Below are positions 1 through 11,329 of a stretch of DNA of 64,000 nucleotides, one piece after another. The translations under genes were made by a program, and so were the position numbers. Origin of the DNA: Ceratotherium simum simum (lineage: Eukaryota > Chordata > Mammalia > Perissodactyla > Rhinocerotidae). Below the pieces are notes generated by a model. That model did not search any database. It had not been told where the DNA came from and saw nothing but the letters and a program-made list of their open reading frames with translations. Where the stretch lies: positions 17,275,352 to 17,339,351 of the forward strand of contig NW_004454166.1 of the NCBI RefSeq assembly GCF_000283155.1, written 5' to 3'. How positions within the stretch are numbered: the stretch's first letter is position 1; each line of letters opens with the position of its first letter.

Positions 1-3000
1 TCTCTGAATATCTTTGGGAGTAAATTCTGTAGATCATGGGGGCTACATCATCTGCGCCCTCAACAGGGATGCCTCTTGCATCCATGGTAAAGATTTATTC
101 TAAGTGTGGAAAGTTACCTCCGGGTCTTTCCTTAAAAAGGCTTATTGGATTGAGTCACTATTGGAATAAATATACAAATGAAGATCCTACTCGTCAATGG
201 CCAGACGACGGATCCTTTGAATTGGGAAAACTTCTAAATTGGGGGGAAAAAAAATTTTTTTTTGAGAGCTCTCACATAATTGTTTAATTGGTACCTAAGA
301 AAAAAGGCCAAAAAAAAAGAAAGAGAAAAATTTGACTAGCCTTAAGACCTTGACTCAGGTTACAATTGAATTGAGAACATGTAAAAGTGTAAGTGTTGAT
401 AAGATTATAAAGGTTGGAATGTTTGAGCTAATTTTATATAAAGCGGTTACATCAACTTTGCCTGAATATGTTTTAAAATGTCTGACTGGGAATGCTTCCC
501 TTGTCCAAAATTAGAAGACCAAGACCTATTGATAAAAGTCTTAATGATAACTATGTTTAAAGGCATAAGAGGTGATAAAATTTACATGAAATTTTGTAGG
601 AAAAAACTGATGTTATTTCTATTACAGAACTGGTTAACAAAAATAGTAATTTAAATGATGGCTAATTTTATCTAATGTCTTATAAAGTCTTATAGACAAT
701 CTAAATAATTATTGGGAATAAGTAACTAGTTGTAAAAAAGATAAATGTTGGATAAACTTTAAACAATAATTATGTGTTATGGTGGTTACAGCTTCCAAAC
801 TCTTTTTAGTGACTTAAAACTTGAGAGTTTTGCTAAAATTTATGATAAAAATTCTCTGAGTATCATCATTTCCAAATAAGATAAGATATTAGACATTGCT
901 AAACTTACGTTTGTCCACTTTTGGCTTTTCATTACAGGAAAACTAAAAGGTGTTTTGGGTCTATTGGTAAACATGTGTTTTATTAATTGTACTGTAAAAT
1001 AACATATTTCTAGAAGTTATGAAGTGTTTATAAATTTTCCAAGCCACAAGATACTAATGTAAAAAAAAGTTTATAATGGTTTCCTTAGTTTTTACTTACA
1101 AATTAAGGTTTCTAAAGGTTAAAATTTCTAATTAATATATGTGATTGAAGCTACTAAAAAATAAAAAAAATATGTCTGTGTACAAAGAAAATAAGATGTA
1201 TAAACATACAAAAAATAAAAATGTTTTGTTTGGTTGATTAAGAAAGATAAATTTGTCTTCAAGTACTAGGAGGGAAAAGAAAGACATGGGGCAAATTCTG
1301 AATATAAAAAAAAAGTTATAGGTTTGTAGAAGAAAAATTCTAGAAAAGGAGTTTTTACATGGTCAAGTTGGTTAAGATTAAAATAAATTTAATTAAGTAA
1401 ATGAGTTTTAATAGCAAAAATAAGCTGGTACAAAATTATAGTTTGGTCTTATTTCTCTTAAAAGGATAATTTGCTTAAACTTGATAGATAAAGAGGTTAT
1501 AAAAGATTTTTCTTTATCTTTAAATAAGTCTACCTAAAAAAAAACTGTTAAAATAATTTCCTGTGTTCAAAAGACTGAGGTCTCTCTATTAAGGCTTTTT
1601 AGACTGTTAATGCTCTGTTTGCTTTGACTTTTTATATTTTTGACAAGCTCCCCAAAATTCATATCTTAAATAAAGTCTCTTTTTTTACTTTTTTTCTTTG
1701 GAAATTTTCAAAGGGCCCTGAAACTTCTCAAAAAAATTTGCTCTCTTCCTATAAAGAGAAAGATACTAAACTTATTAGGCTTATTCAATATGTTAAACTA
1801 CATGAGAAGCATTGTCAGACAAGCGATGATAAACCTTCTTAGGTGGTATTATGTGGGCAAATGTTATTGACATAGGTGTTTTAAAATTGTATAACATTAC
1901 TAAAATTCTGATCTGTCCTGGTTATCAGTCATAATTCTGGTTATTATTATTTTAAAGTGTTGTATGTCACAAAATTAACCAAATTTCTTTGTCAATTGCC
2001 ATTTTGAGGTCTTGTTGTTTACAGACTCATTTCTTTGCTCTAATGCTTTTGCAAAATATGTTTCAACTTCAGAAAAATTCATGAAAAAGACTCTGACATT
2101 TACACTGAAGTACAGGCTTCTGATAAACTTTCTGATCATAAAACTAAACTTGGTAAAAAATTACAAAAATCTGATAGAGAGACTGATCACTTCATAAAGC
2201 TGCTAACAAAAAGATTGGGATCAAAAATAGATTACACAGGACTGAATGAACTGATAAAGATGATTATAATTTTTATGATTTTTCATTTGAAGTATTGCTG
2301 AATTTTTAATGTTTTGTTTTTTTCAGATTTAAAGAAAACTTTTTCTCTTTTCTCCTGAGCTAGCTATGACTTATAACAATTTAGTAAATGATACTTTTGT
2401 AAGCAAAATTAAAATATTTCTCTTTTTCTCTCTACCTGATCCCTCCAGAATTTAAAAACTCTTAGTGAGTAAATATTGTTGTTTTCATAGCAATAGAGTT
2501 ATTTACATAAGTTCAATAAAAATCTGTTCTCCTTATAACAGGACACAATTAGAAACACTGGTTATATTACCAAGGTTGTGACTAAAACATCATATTTGCA
2601 ATATAACCATACAGCTTTTGAGAAATAAAGATTAGACTTTATAAAATAAAGCCACGTAGAAATATTGGCCCGGTACCTTACGTTCCAAGCAGCACTTACC
2701 AGGATAAGTAAAAAATGTCACTTATCTGGCAGGTACAAGGAACCTCGAAATATTTTGGAAGAACCTCGAAAGAAAAGAATTCACCCAAATCTGTAGATAT
2801 TACAGGTGAAGTCTGATGACAAAATCCTTGGCTTGGCTTTCCTGGCCTGGAGAGGCCTTTAAAGTTAAATCTGAGATTCCTTATAAAAAGTTCCAACAAA
2901 GCAGATTTAAAAGAGCCTATGTGATCAATTGCTATTCTTGCTATACTTATGTAAATAATTGGGCCAACTCTATTAGAACTAGACTTATTTTGCAAACTAG

Positions 3001-3699
3001 TTAGTTTTAATTTGGCTATCTTTGATAAAAATGAGGGTGATTTTAGAGAAAAAAATTATATTTCAATAAAAACTATAGTATACATTTGCAGATATTGGAT
3101 CCTAGTTTTGTTAATTGTCTTTTAAGGTTTTTGTTTTATATCTGTTGATTAGACTAGATCCTGATTTCTTCTAGTCTCCTGAAATATCTGGCTACAGATG
3201 TCCAAACTAACGTTTTTGATTTTTTCCATCATTTTCATTTAAAATCACTGAAAACCAAACCTGCCCTTTTTGCTAAAGCCTTACAAACTAAAGCTGATGG
3301 ACTTGATATAAACTTAAGAGATGATGTGACGACACCATCAGAGACATTTTAAACTGCAAAAGATACTTTGACGCTGACATCTAAAAATCATCTTAACTGG
3401 CTGTCCTCTGACCTCAAAAACTGGTTTACAATTTGTTCCAACCATTAACCTTGTTTTTCTTTTGTTTACATAAAAATGCTTCTATTAAATACTTGATTGC
3501 TTGCTTCCATAATATAGGCATAACCTTGAGAGCCCACCTACATCACCACCTTCCAAAATGAACTTAATTGAACTGATCTATTATCAAGACTAAAAAATGT
3601 GTTCAGTAAGATAAAACAATCTACCAACTCAGCTTCTGTACTATGAAACTTCTTTAAGTTTCAAAAAGACTGTAAAACTTGTAGTTTCAAAGGCGGGAC
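1..3699 (+). mobile_element. Class I endogenous retrovirus, internal region (decayed, 5' end outside window)
   Basis: AT-rich sequence followed by an LTR at 3700-4361, so this is the internal part of a provirus in + orientation. A short open frame at its left end (36-287) looks like a gag matrix start. The rest has no frame longer than about 100 codons and is full of stops, so pol and env are lost or unrecognisable. Around 3260-3440 a weak env transmembrane-like stretch may remain (a Leu/Trp-rich segment interrupted by stops), but this is uncertain. A purine-rich tract (3687-3698) directly before the LTR fits a degenerate polypurine tract. The 5' LTR and primer-binding site must lie left of position 1. 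No exon of a host gene was seen here. Family-level naming would need a repeat library. Confidence 0.6.
36..287 (+). pseudogene. Remnant of retroviral gag (matrix N-terminus)
   Basis: Frame of 83 codons beginning MGATSS, a glycine at position 2 followed by serines, as in N-myristoylated Gag matrix proteins. Near residue 54 it carries a Trp-Pro-Asp-Asp-Gly-Ser-Phe segment like the conserved WPxDGxF stretch of gammaretrovirus-type matrix domains. The frame stops after 83 codons in an A/T homopolymer run (247-262), which is probably a frameshift; intact Gag would be several hundred residues longer. The retroviral origin is inferred from these two motifs and the LTR downstream. It is non-functional. 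Confidence 0.5.
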
Positions 3700-4361
3700 T
3701 GTGGGAGATCAAGATTTGGCCACCCTAAAATCTATCTCTTTACCTTAGTTGTTTTCTATAGGGACATTTGACCTCCCCCACTAACTGCCTAAAGAATTTG
3801 ACATGGTGGCTCCTTCCTAGAACAGATCTATCATGATGGCTGTAAAGATAATGTAAGATAGAGGTTACAATAGAAAAGGCACCAACAAACCCCTCTTATC
3901 AAAAGTTCTGTCTCTCTGGCCACATTCTCTAGATGGCCCTTCGAGGAGTTGCCAGACAATCATTTACATTTATAAGGGAAATCTCCATTTGTAAAGGTAT
4001 CTCCCTCTCTGTTTTGGGAAGGGGGGGGATGGCCTCATTTCTAGAGGCTTATCAATGTAAAAAGTGAGGCCTTAAATCTGCATAATAACCTTACTCTTGT
4101 TTACTGTGCTTTAGTGATAATCTCCTATAACTGACTCCCCCCACCCCCAACATCCTCCTTTGTCATTGGCTAAACATGGTATTTAAGACAAAAATTTCTG
4201 CTATTGTGTTAAAAAACACAGCGTCCCTGCTTTCTCCCATGTATACATATTATTAAACTTGGTATTATTTTCTCCAGCTAACCTGTCTTGTTGATTATTT
4301 GGCCAGCCATAAAATCCTTAAAAAAAAAGGGCAGGGGGAGATTCTCCCTCTTCCCCCGACA
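3700..4361 (+). repeat. 3' LTR of the endogenous retrovirus
   Basis: A 662-bp block with LTR architecture: begins TGTGGG after a purine-rich tract, has an inverted CCAAT box (ATTGG, 4165-4169), a TATA-like TATTTAAG (from 4180), an ATTAAA polyadenylation signal (4252-4257) and ends in CA at 4360-4361. The flank from 4362 matches the paralogous locus at 26491, whose upstream sequence is unrelated to the LTR, so the retrovirus inserted into, or was joined to, this unit only. The LTR is in the same orientation as ORM copy A and ends 499 bp before its start codon. Confidence 0.65.
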
Positions 4362-4752
4362 GGCCCCTCTGGACTCTGCTCTGTCACAGTTGTCACCACA
4401 CTCAGTTGAACTGAATCCCTGTTGGCCCTCTCCCACCACCTCCCCCTCCCCCATCCCATCCCCCCACTCCCCACTGGAGCCTGGGAGCTCTAAGTTGCCA
4501 TCAACATTTGATCTGTGGCTGGGTCTCTCTCGACTCAGTGGCACAGGAATTGATGAAAATGAGAGCTTGCTGAGAGGCCCACCTCTTGAAATCTACATGT
4601 TGACAAATATCCGGCCAGCCCACACCCACCTTGGCCTTGAAAGACAGACCTTCAGGCCTTGGTAACCCTCCAGGTCAGGGACCCACATCAGACCTGGGCT
4701 GGAGGCTTTGCCTACAGCTGGCTTTCAGGGAAGGAGGGAAGGTTGTGTGTAA

Positions 4753-4804
4753 GGCATTTCCCCATCACTGGATTGCGTAACATCTGCCCACAGCTCCTTA
4801 TAAA
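4753..4804 (+). promoter_or_regulatory. ORM1: Proximal promoter of ORM copy A (C/EBP type)
   Basis: TATA box TTATAAA at 4798-4804, 57 bp before the ATG. At 4772-4781 lies ATTGCGTAAC, a full match to the C/EBP consensus RTTGCGYAAY. At 4753-4762 GGCATTTCCC resembles an NF-kappaB site. ORM is a classic acute-phase gene controlled by C/EBP factors in liver, so the C/EBP match is meaningful. The same position in copy B carries an AP-1 consensus instead. Binding is inferred, not shown. Confidence 0.75.
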
Positions 4805-4860
4805 GGTCACTGCACCCTCCAGCCACCAGCTCTGTTTGGCTCCCGGTGACCCGTCTCGGC

Positions 4861-7800
4861 ATGGCGCTGCCCTGGGCCCTCGCCGTCTTGAGCCTCCTTC
4901 CTCTGCTGGACGCCCGGAGCCCAGTGTGTGCCAACTTCACAGCGGCGCCTCTCACCAATTCCACCCTGGACCGGGTGAGTGCTGGGCCGGTGGGCGGCTG
5001 CCTCCCTCTCTGGGCTTCCCTTTCCCCTGCTGGCTTGTGCTCAGCGTCCTCTCCTGACTCTGCCCTTTCTCTCCTGGTCCTGGGGTGAAATTCTGAGCAG
5101 CCTCCAGAGGCATTCCTCAGCCTCCAAACTCAGAAGCCTCGTTGCCAGGTCCCTCAGCAGGGACAGTTCTGTCCTGGGCAAGGAGTGGCCGCCCGGGGGT
5201 GGGGCCGGGAGACCCCTGATGCTCAGCGTGAGCTCCTGCCCGGCCCCTCCTCACCTGGGCCCCAGTCCCCTGTTTGCAACCTGAAGGAGAGATCTGCAGA
5301 GTCATGTCCCAGTGGGGCATCAGGGATCCTGCTCCCAGCCTCCATCACCTGCTCCTGGCTTCTCCCCAGCTCTCTGGCAAGTGGTTCTATATCGCAGGAG
5401 CCTCCCGCAACCCTGAGTTCAAGGAGGCAGCTAAGACCTTCCAGGCGGCCTTCTTTTACTTTGCCCTCAACCACACGGAGGACACAATAGAGCTCCGACA
5501 GTACTTGACCGTGTGAGACCCCCACACCCTCACCCCCATGCCCCGCTTCTGGCTTCTGCCCCTAGCTGCCAGGAGACCTTGAGCAAGTCCCTCCCCCGTC
5601 CTGGCCTTGGCCTTCCCATCCAGGGAATGGGGAGGGCTGACTCCAATCGCCCTTGACTCCTGCCTTGATGATTGTGACAGGTGATGGTCCACTTCTCCTT
5701 GACCCACTTGCTGCCTTTCTCCTCCTTCTGTTGGGCTTTAGTGGGAACCACTGTGTCTATGAATCCAGCATCTTGAACGTCCACCGGGAGAATAAGACCA
5801 TATCCAAACGTGGTGAGGGCCAGCCCTCGGGCACACAGCTGCTGTGTGGAAGGGGGAGGACGTGGGTGGGCCAGCCTACAGTATGGGCGCTGGGGCTAAA
5901 GCCCTGGGGGCTTTGGGCACAGAGAATACGGGACAGGCCTGCTTCTTCTATGTCCATGATCCCAGCACCCGCACACTGCGATAATCACTAATACCGGCCA
6001 CCAGTTTTGAGTTCTTACTTCGTGCCAGGCACTTTGAAACACATTATATGAATTAACCCACTTACTACTCACAAACAACCCAAGGAGGACGTTACAGGAT
6101 CAGATGAGGAAACAGAAAAACAGAGATGTCAAGTAGTTTCCCTGAGGTCACACAGCTTGCAATGAGAACTTGGATTCAAACCCAAGCCTGGCTCATCCCG
6201 CCTCTCTCTCATCCACTCTTCATCCTCTGCGAGCTGAGGGTGGCAGCCTGTGTGTTGTGCAGGCAGTGACCTCACCCATGTCCCCACCAGCACTGCAGAG
6301 AGGGCACATAGTAGGAGCACACAAATGCCGATGGACTTGAACCAACAGCAGGTAGCAGCCCAAGGCTCCGCTCGGGCCTCACTTCCCTCATCTGTAAAAC
6401 AGAGAGAAAGGCTCCTCTGATCCCACACGAGTGACGTGCTCCGTGCAGGCCTGGCAACACAGTAGGAGCTGGGACGCAGGCCCAAATGAGCCCCTGGCCT
6501 TCCCTGATCGGCTGTGTGGCCCTGGGCACACAAGTGTCCTCGCCTGTGTGATGGGAACCACGGTGCCATGCCCGTGGTCTCACCAGAGTCTTCCTCCTCC
6601 AGAAAAGGACAAGGAACGTGTTGTCAGCATGATCTTGACCACGGACCCCAAGATCTACATGCTGGCCCAAGACCCGGACGATGAGCAGAATGTGGCGCTG
6701 TCCCTCTATGGTAGCGACCCCTCCACCTCCCACCCCACCCAGAACTCACCCCTGGACCACCCGCTCCTGGGGCTTGACCCCAGAATCCCAGCCTTCCCCG
6801 GCCGCCCACACAGGCCTCCCAGCATCCTCACCCAGCCCCCTTGCTCACTCCTGCAGCTGACAAGCCGGAGGTGACCTCAGAGCAACTGAAGGTGTTGCAT
6901 GAAGCCATTGAGTGCAAGGGCCTGGATAAGTCGGAAATCATCTACGCTGATGTGAAAAAGGTGAATGCACGGGGGCCGGGCAGTGCCCACCCCAAGGGTG
7001 GTCCCACCTTGCGCGGCCCCAGAGGCCCAGAGAGGGAAAGCTGCCAGTCTAGGCTGCACAGCGAGGCAGGATATCCTACTTTGAAGCACCCACCTCACCG
7101 CGGGGACAGCTGAGATTCCCAGAGGCCCACGGTGGTAGACGAGAGCCCAGGAGGAGAAGTTACTGGAAAGCAGGGAGGACGCCAGGGCAGGTGGGGGGAC
7201 TGGAAAGACTGACAGCAGGTGACAGCAGCCCGAGGTGTGGCGGTGGGAACACGGGAAAGAGACACACGGGGCATTAGCATTTACAACTGCCTGCCGCACC
7301 CCAGGCTTCTAATCCGCACGAGGGGAGCTGGGGTGTGGTTCAGTGTCCCCCAGGCTGCACAGGGCCAGGAGCAGCGTCCCGATTGTTGCTCTGACTGAGA
7401 ATTCCCTTGAGAGCATCTCCTGAATCCTTTCCCTAAACCTGCATAAATGAAAGCTTTACTTGGTCCTGTCTTAGGAGACAATATCTGAGATCCCAGAGTG
7501 GACGAGCTGGGTACACGTTTGTGGATGTACATGACACACTTCCATGATCATTCACATAAAACGTCTCCATCGGTTTGTCCCCTGAGGTCACCTCCTGTGA
7601 CCACCAGTGGCACAAATCCTCCCTCACCCCCGGGAACCCTGGGAAAGGGCTGAGGAGCACAGGCACTGGGGTGGCTCCCCGGCCTGCTGCCTGCCCCCCA
7701 TCTCCCGACTGGGGGACCTCGGGGACCACACGGCCGCCCTGAGCTCAGTGGCACCATCTGCAGATGGGGGTGAGGGATCCAGAGGGTCAGTGCGCGGGCT

Positions 7801-8112
7801 TGGCGGGTCATAAGGGCTCAGGAAACGCCAGCTCTTCTTAGGGGTGTGAGGCCCCTTTTTACAGGAAAACAAGCTGAGGTCCAGAGAGGGAAAGTGACGC
7901 GCCCAAGGTCACCCAGCTGGGAAGTGGCAGAGCCGGGCCGGAGCCACAGTCCACAGGTCACTCCATCTTCCCCCCGGGGACCCCCTGTCCTCCAGTCACT
8001 ATGCTCTCCTCTCCCCGTCTTCCAGGATCAGTGTGGGCCGCTGGAGAAGCAGCACGAGGAGGAAAGGAAGAAGACAAATGAGGAGCCCCAGGAGGACGCG
8101 GAACAGGGTTAG
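4861..8112 (+). CDS. ORM1: Orosomucoid / alpha-1-acid glycoprotein, copy A (6 coding exons)
   Basis: Secreted lipocalin of plasma that binds basic and neutral drugs and steroids and rises in the acute phase. Coding exons 4861-4974, 5370-5512, 5742-5812, 6603-6710, 6857-6960 and 8026-8112, all with GT donors and AG acceptors and matching phases, give 627 nt or 208 residues (human is 201). Residues 1-18 form the signal peptide. The lipocalin GxW motif is Gly41-Lys42-Trp43. Cys23/Cys165 and Cys90/Cys183 fit the two family disulfides. N-glycosylation sequons are Asn25, Asn33, Asn72 and Asn103, four rather than human's five. The charged C-terminal tail is somewhat longer than in human. The start is the only ATG after the TATA box that opens a signal peptide. 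The protein is identical to copy B. It converges with an AKNA 3' remnant downstream. Confidence 0.94.
5996..6240 (+). repeat. MIR SINE in ORM copy A intron 3
   Basis: Typical MIR course: end of a size-graded segment, then a GATGAGGAAACAGA core, then GGTCACACAGCTTG and the ATTCAAACCCA box. It is ancient and shared with copy B at 28124-28368. Confidence 0.85.
7862..7945 (+). repeat. MIR fragment in ORM copy A intron 5
   Basis: Short MIR core with CTGAGGTCCAGAGAGGGAAA, AAGGTCACCCAGCTGG and a GGCAGAGCCGGG tail. Paralogous copy at 29990-30073. Confidence 0.8.
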
Positions 8113-8183
8113 GACCGTGGGGACGTTGGGGCACCCTCACCCTGCCCACCCTTGGTACCTCTGTTCTGTGCCTCAGGTGCACC

Positions 8184-8189
8184 AATAAA
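8184..8189 (+). terminator. ORM1: Polyadenylation signal of ORM copy A
   Basis: AATAAA 72 bp after the stop codon, giving a very short 3' UTR as known for ORM mRNAs. Confidence 0.85.
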
Positions 8190-11008
8190 GCTTCTGCATT
8201 TGGGATGGGCAGTTGTCATTTACTCATTCATTCATTCACTCACTCACGTTGAAACCTGCCATGAGCTGAGCCCTGGCTCACCCCTGGATAAGACCCTGCC
8301 CCCGGTTGGAAGAGCGCCGCTGGACCCCCAGCACATGTGCCAGGAGAGACGACCACGTACACGGAGGGCTGTGGGAGCCCAGTACGGGGGTGGTTCCTTC
8401 TGTAGCGGGGATGTCTGGGCAGGCTGCCTGGAAGGGGCATCTGAACCAGTCCAGAAAGATCAGGAACTTGATACCGCCTGCTGTTCCCGCTGCAGGCCAA
8501 GGATCTGAGAGCACACGTTTGAGGGACATTGAGGCAGAGGACCCCAAGAAGGAGTTCAGGTGGAAAAGGGGCAGGGAGGACTCGGGCGTGTGGCACCAAG
8601 CACGAGGGACCCCACTGCAAGACACCACCATGGCCGTCTGGGGAGGCGAGCAGGGAGGGGCCGCACTGGAGGCAGGAACCCCAGGGGAGGCTGCTGTGAG
8701 CATCTTGGCAAGAGGCGGGGGCCTGGGCCAGGGCAGGGCGGACACAGGGAGACACGGGGGCTTGCGGCCTAGGCCCGAGGGGCCGTGTGTCTCCATGACG
8801 TGTCCTCAGGGGCCCACCTGACACCCAGAAGGAGGATGAGACACCTAGGGGCCGGGGTGGCCCCTGGACACCAGCCCCCGTGCACGTGTGTTTGGAGCCC
8901 TCGAGATGGGGCCACGCGTGAGGCAGGCCCACCGCGTGGCATCAAGAGAACTGAGGAGCACCCGAACAGGAGTCCAGCAGGGAAGGCCAGCCTCCTTCTA
9001 GACCTGAGGGCCTCCTGTTTACGGCCACGTGAGGGAACGGGCACCACTCAGGCGGCAGGAGAGCCGGGGCTGAATTTCTCAGGCAGTTTCGCCTGTGAGG
9101 GCCTAAGCCATCGAGAGGGACAGGACCCTCACCCCGCCCTGATGCCCGTCCTGGGCTCACTCGCCAACGCCCGCCAAAGAGTGGGCTCCACACACCCAAG
9201 ACTGCAGCATCCTTTCTCGAAGCTGGAGTCACCGCTGTGCCCGGTGCCCCGCCTCGGGCTCCCCCTTCCCATCCTGACGTTCTCGGAACAGCCTCCTGGC
9301 CCCCAGAAGGGTGTGGACCAGAGGCTCAGAGCCTGGAAGGAATCTTCCCACCTCAGTGTCAGCTTCAGCAAGAGGCTGTTTTCAACCCGACTGAGAAGGC
9401 CCAGCTGAAGAATGACACAGAAATGGGTCCTGGTGGGCAGGGAGGGGCAAGTCAGCTGGGAGGTGGGGAAGATGGGAGAAAAAGTCAAGGGAAGAAGAAG
9501 GAAGAGTTGTGGAGAAAACAATCAAGGAAATTTAGGAAGAAAAAACAGTAACCAAGGATATGCACACGGAGGCAGACCATCGTGAGTGCGGGCAGAGAGC
9601 CCCCCGGAACCTCAGTCTCCTCATCAATACAATGAGGACACAGTGGGAGCCTGGAGGGTGGTGTGTGCACTGTGAGGGGATGCCACGCCGAGTACTCAGC
9701 TCCAGGATGGGCATCTGGTTGGTGCTCAGTGAATGGCAGCTGTGGGTGCTGTTTGCTACTAAAAGGAGCACTGGAGAGAGAGTCCAGGCTCGTGCTTTTG
9801 CAGACGCCAATCTGCCGTGTGTCTCAAACCATCTCTGGCTGCAATAAAAGGCACTTGCTGACACGGCCTCTCCTGGGCGGCCCCTCCAGTCAAAAGGTTC
9901 ACGGTTCTGAGACAGGCAGAGGTAAAAGTGGGAGACACAGACGCCACCAGAGGGAGGCAGGCAGAGTCTGGAAATATGTCCCCAGCAGGTCCCCTGGGGG
10001 AGGCTTGGCGTCCAATCCTCCCCCCGACACTTGACTTTAGAGACACAAGTTGAGGACACACACCACAGACGGGGCGGCTTTGGGAACGTTTTCCTTTTTT
10101 GGCCTTCTTTTCATGTTTTGAGATCAATATTCATTGTTCTTCATTTACCCTCCTAACAAAAATAGATTTTCATACCTCTGATACACACATATCATCGCTG
10201 TACACACATTCCGGAAAAGCTGAGGTACGCGCTGCTACAGGGTGGGGGGCAGGAGATGGCCTGGGCTCGTGGCCACAGACCGGGTCCTGGCGGGTAGCCG
10301 GCCACTAGCCAGACTCCACAGGGATCCAGGGAGAGAGAGAGGTCTCAGATGAGCGACTGAGAGGGACGTGGGAGATGGCTTCCCGGGCCCACTGTGGGGG
10401 TTTCCATCCCAGCAGGCCCAGGGGAAAGCTCTCTCACCAGGGAGAAGCTGGGTGCATAGCACCCTGGGGGCGACATCCTAAGACGTCCTTATGGCCTCGA
10501 CGTGCCCCACGGACTCCAGTCACCAGGAGAAAGGGCCCAGCCATGGCCTTCCCAGAGACGGCTCCTCCGGAGCGGCTGTCACAGGCGGTGGACAGGTTTG
10601 CTCCAGAGATCCTGGCCCTTCTTCTCTGGCCTCCTATGGAGGGTCCAAGACCAGGAACACTCCTCAGTTTAGAAAACTCTGTCTCTCCGTCTATAAAATC
10701 CATATTATTAGCTGGAGGTGGACACGCGCAGGATGAGGAGACCCCACAGGCTGCATCTGGACAGAAGGTGGCCTTGGTCCCTGCCCCTCCTCCAGGGGCT
10801 GTGCCCTGGGCAGCGACGTCTCCTGATGACCAGGCTGACGGCCCCTCTGGTTGGGAACACCGAGACGGAGCAGGCAGACCCTGGTCTGGAGGGGACCTCC
10901 TCTGAGGGTCCACAGGGCCTTCAGGAGGGCACAGACGACTCCTGGCTGGGCGACAGCAGCGGGTGGCCTGCCCCCTGCCTGCCCTCTGTCTCTCTGCCCC
11001 GAGGAAGG
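8190..11008. other. Intergenic sequence between ORM copy A and the AKNA remnant
   Basis: GC-rich unique sequence with a CATT/CACT simple repeat at 8220-8250. It pairs colinearly with 30318-33125 with scattered substitutions and small indels. Open frames on both strands (for example 230 codons at 8240-8932, -) differ in length between the two copies through frameshifts and resemble no protein known to me, so they are not called. In the right unit the matching segment should contain the AKNA 3' UTR. Confidence 0.7.
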
Positions 11009-11260
11009 TCAGGAGAGGCAGAAGCCCCGCAGGCCGGGGGCCTGGGGCAGGTTGGCACACAGGGAGCGGCTCATCCGCCAGGTGGTGGCCGCAGGCTCTC
11101 GGCAGCCTGGACGGCTCGGCTCAGGGCCTGGTGCAGCTCTTCCAGGTCCCCCAGGTCCAGCCGGATGGAGGGCCGGTGACACCAGGTCGGCTGGGGGGAG
11201 ACTGTAGGGGGCCCCTCGGGGGTGGGGTGGGCTGAGGTAGGTCCTGGAGACCCATAGAAG
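11009..11260 (-). pseudogene. AKNA: AKNA terminal exon, duplicated and frameshifted
   Basis: Paralogue of the terminal AKNA exon at 33126-33378 but 252 instead of 253 nt. A 1-bp deletion in the plus-strand region around 11072-11095 changes frame, so the conserved Ser-Ile-Arg-Leu-Asp-Leu helix is followed by an out-of-frame run. The final codons, Gly-Phe-Cys-Leu-Ser then TGA at 11011-11009, are readable only in the other frame. The splice acceptor (CTCAG before 11260) is intact. The upstream exons it would need are absent from this unit, so it is a dead fragment. Confidence 0.88.
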
Positions 11261-11329
11261 CTGAGGAGAGAGGGGACAGCCGTCATCAGCCCCGAGAGCG
11301 AGTGGAGCCAAGGACATGGGTTTTGAATC

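Noticed and set aside
8240..8932. 230-codon open frame on the - strand downstream of ORM copy A
   Set aside because: The paralogous region 30370-31050 breaks the same frame by indels, so there is no constraint to preserve it.
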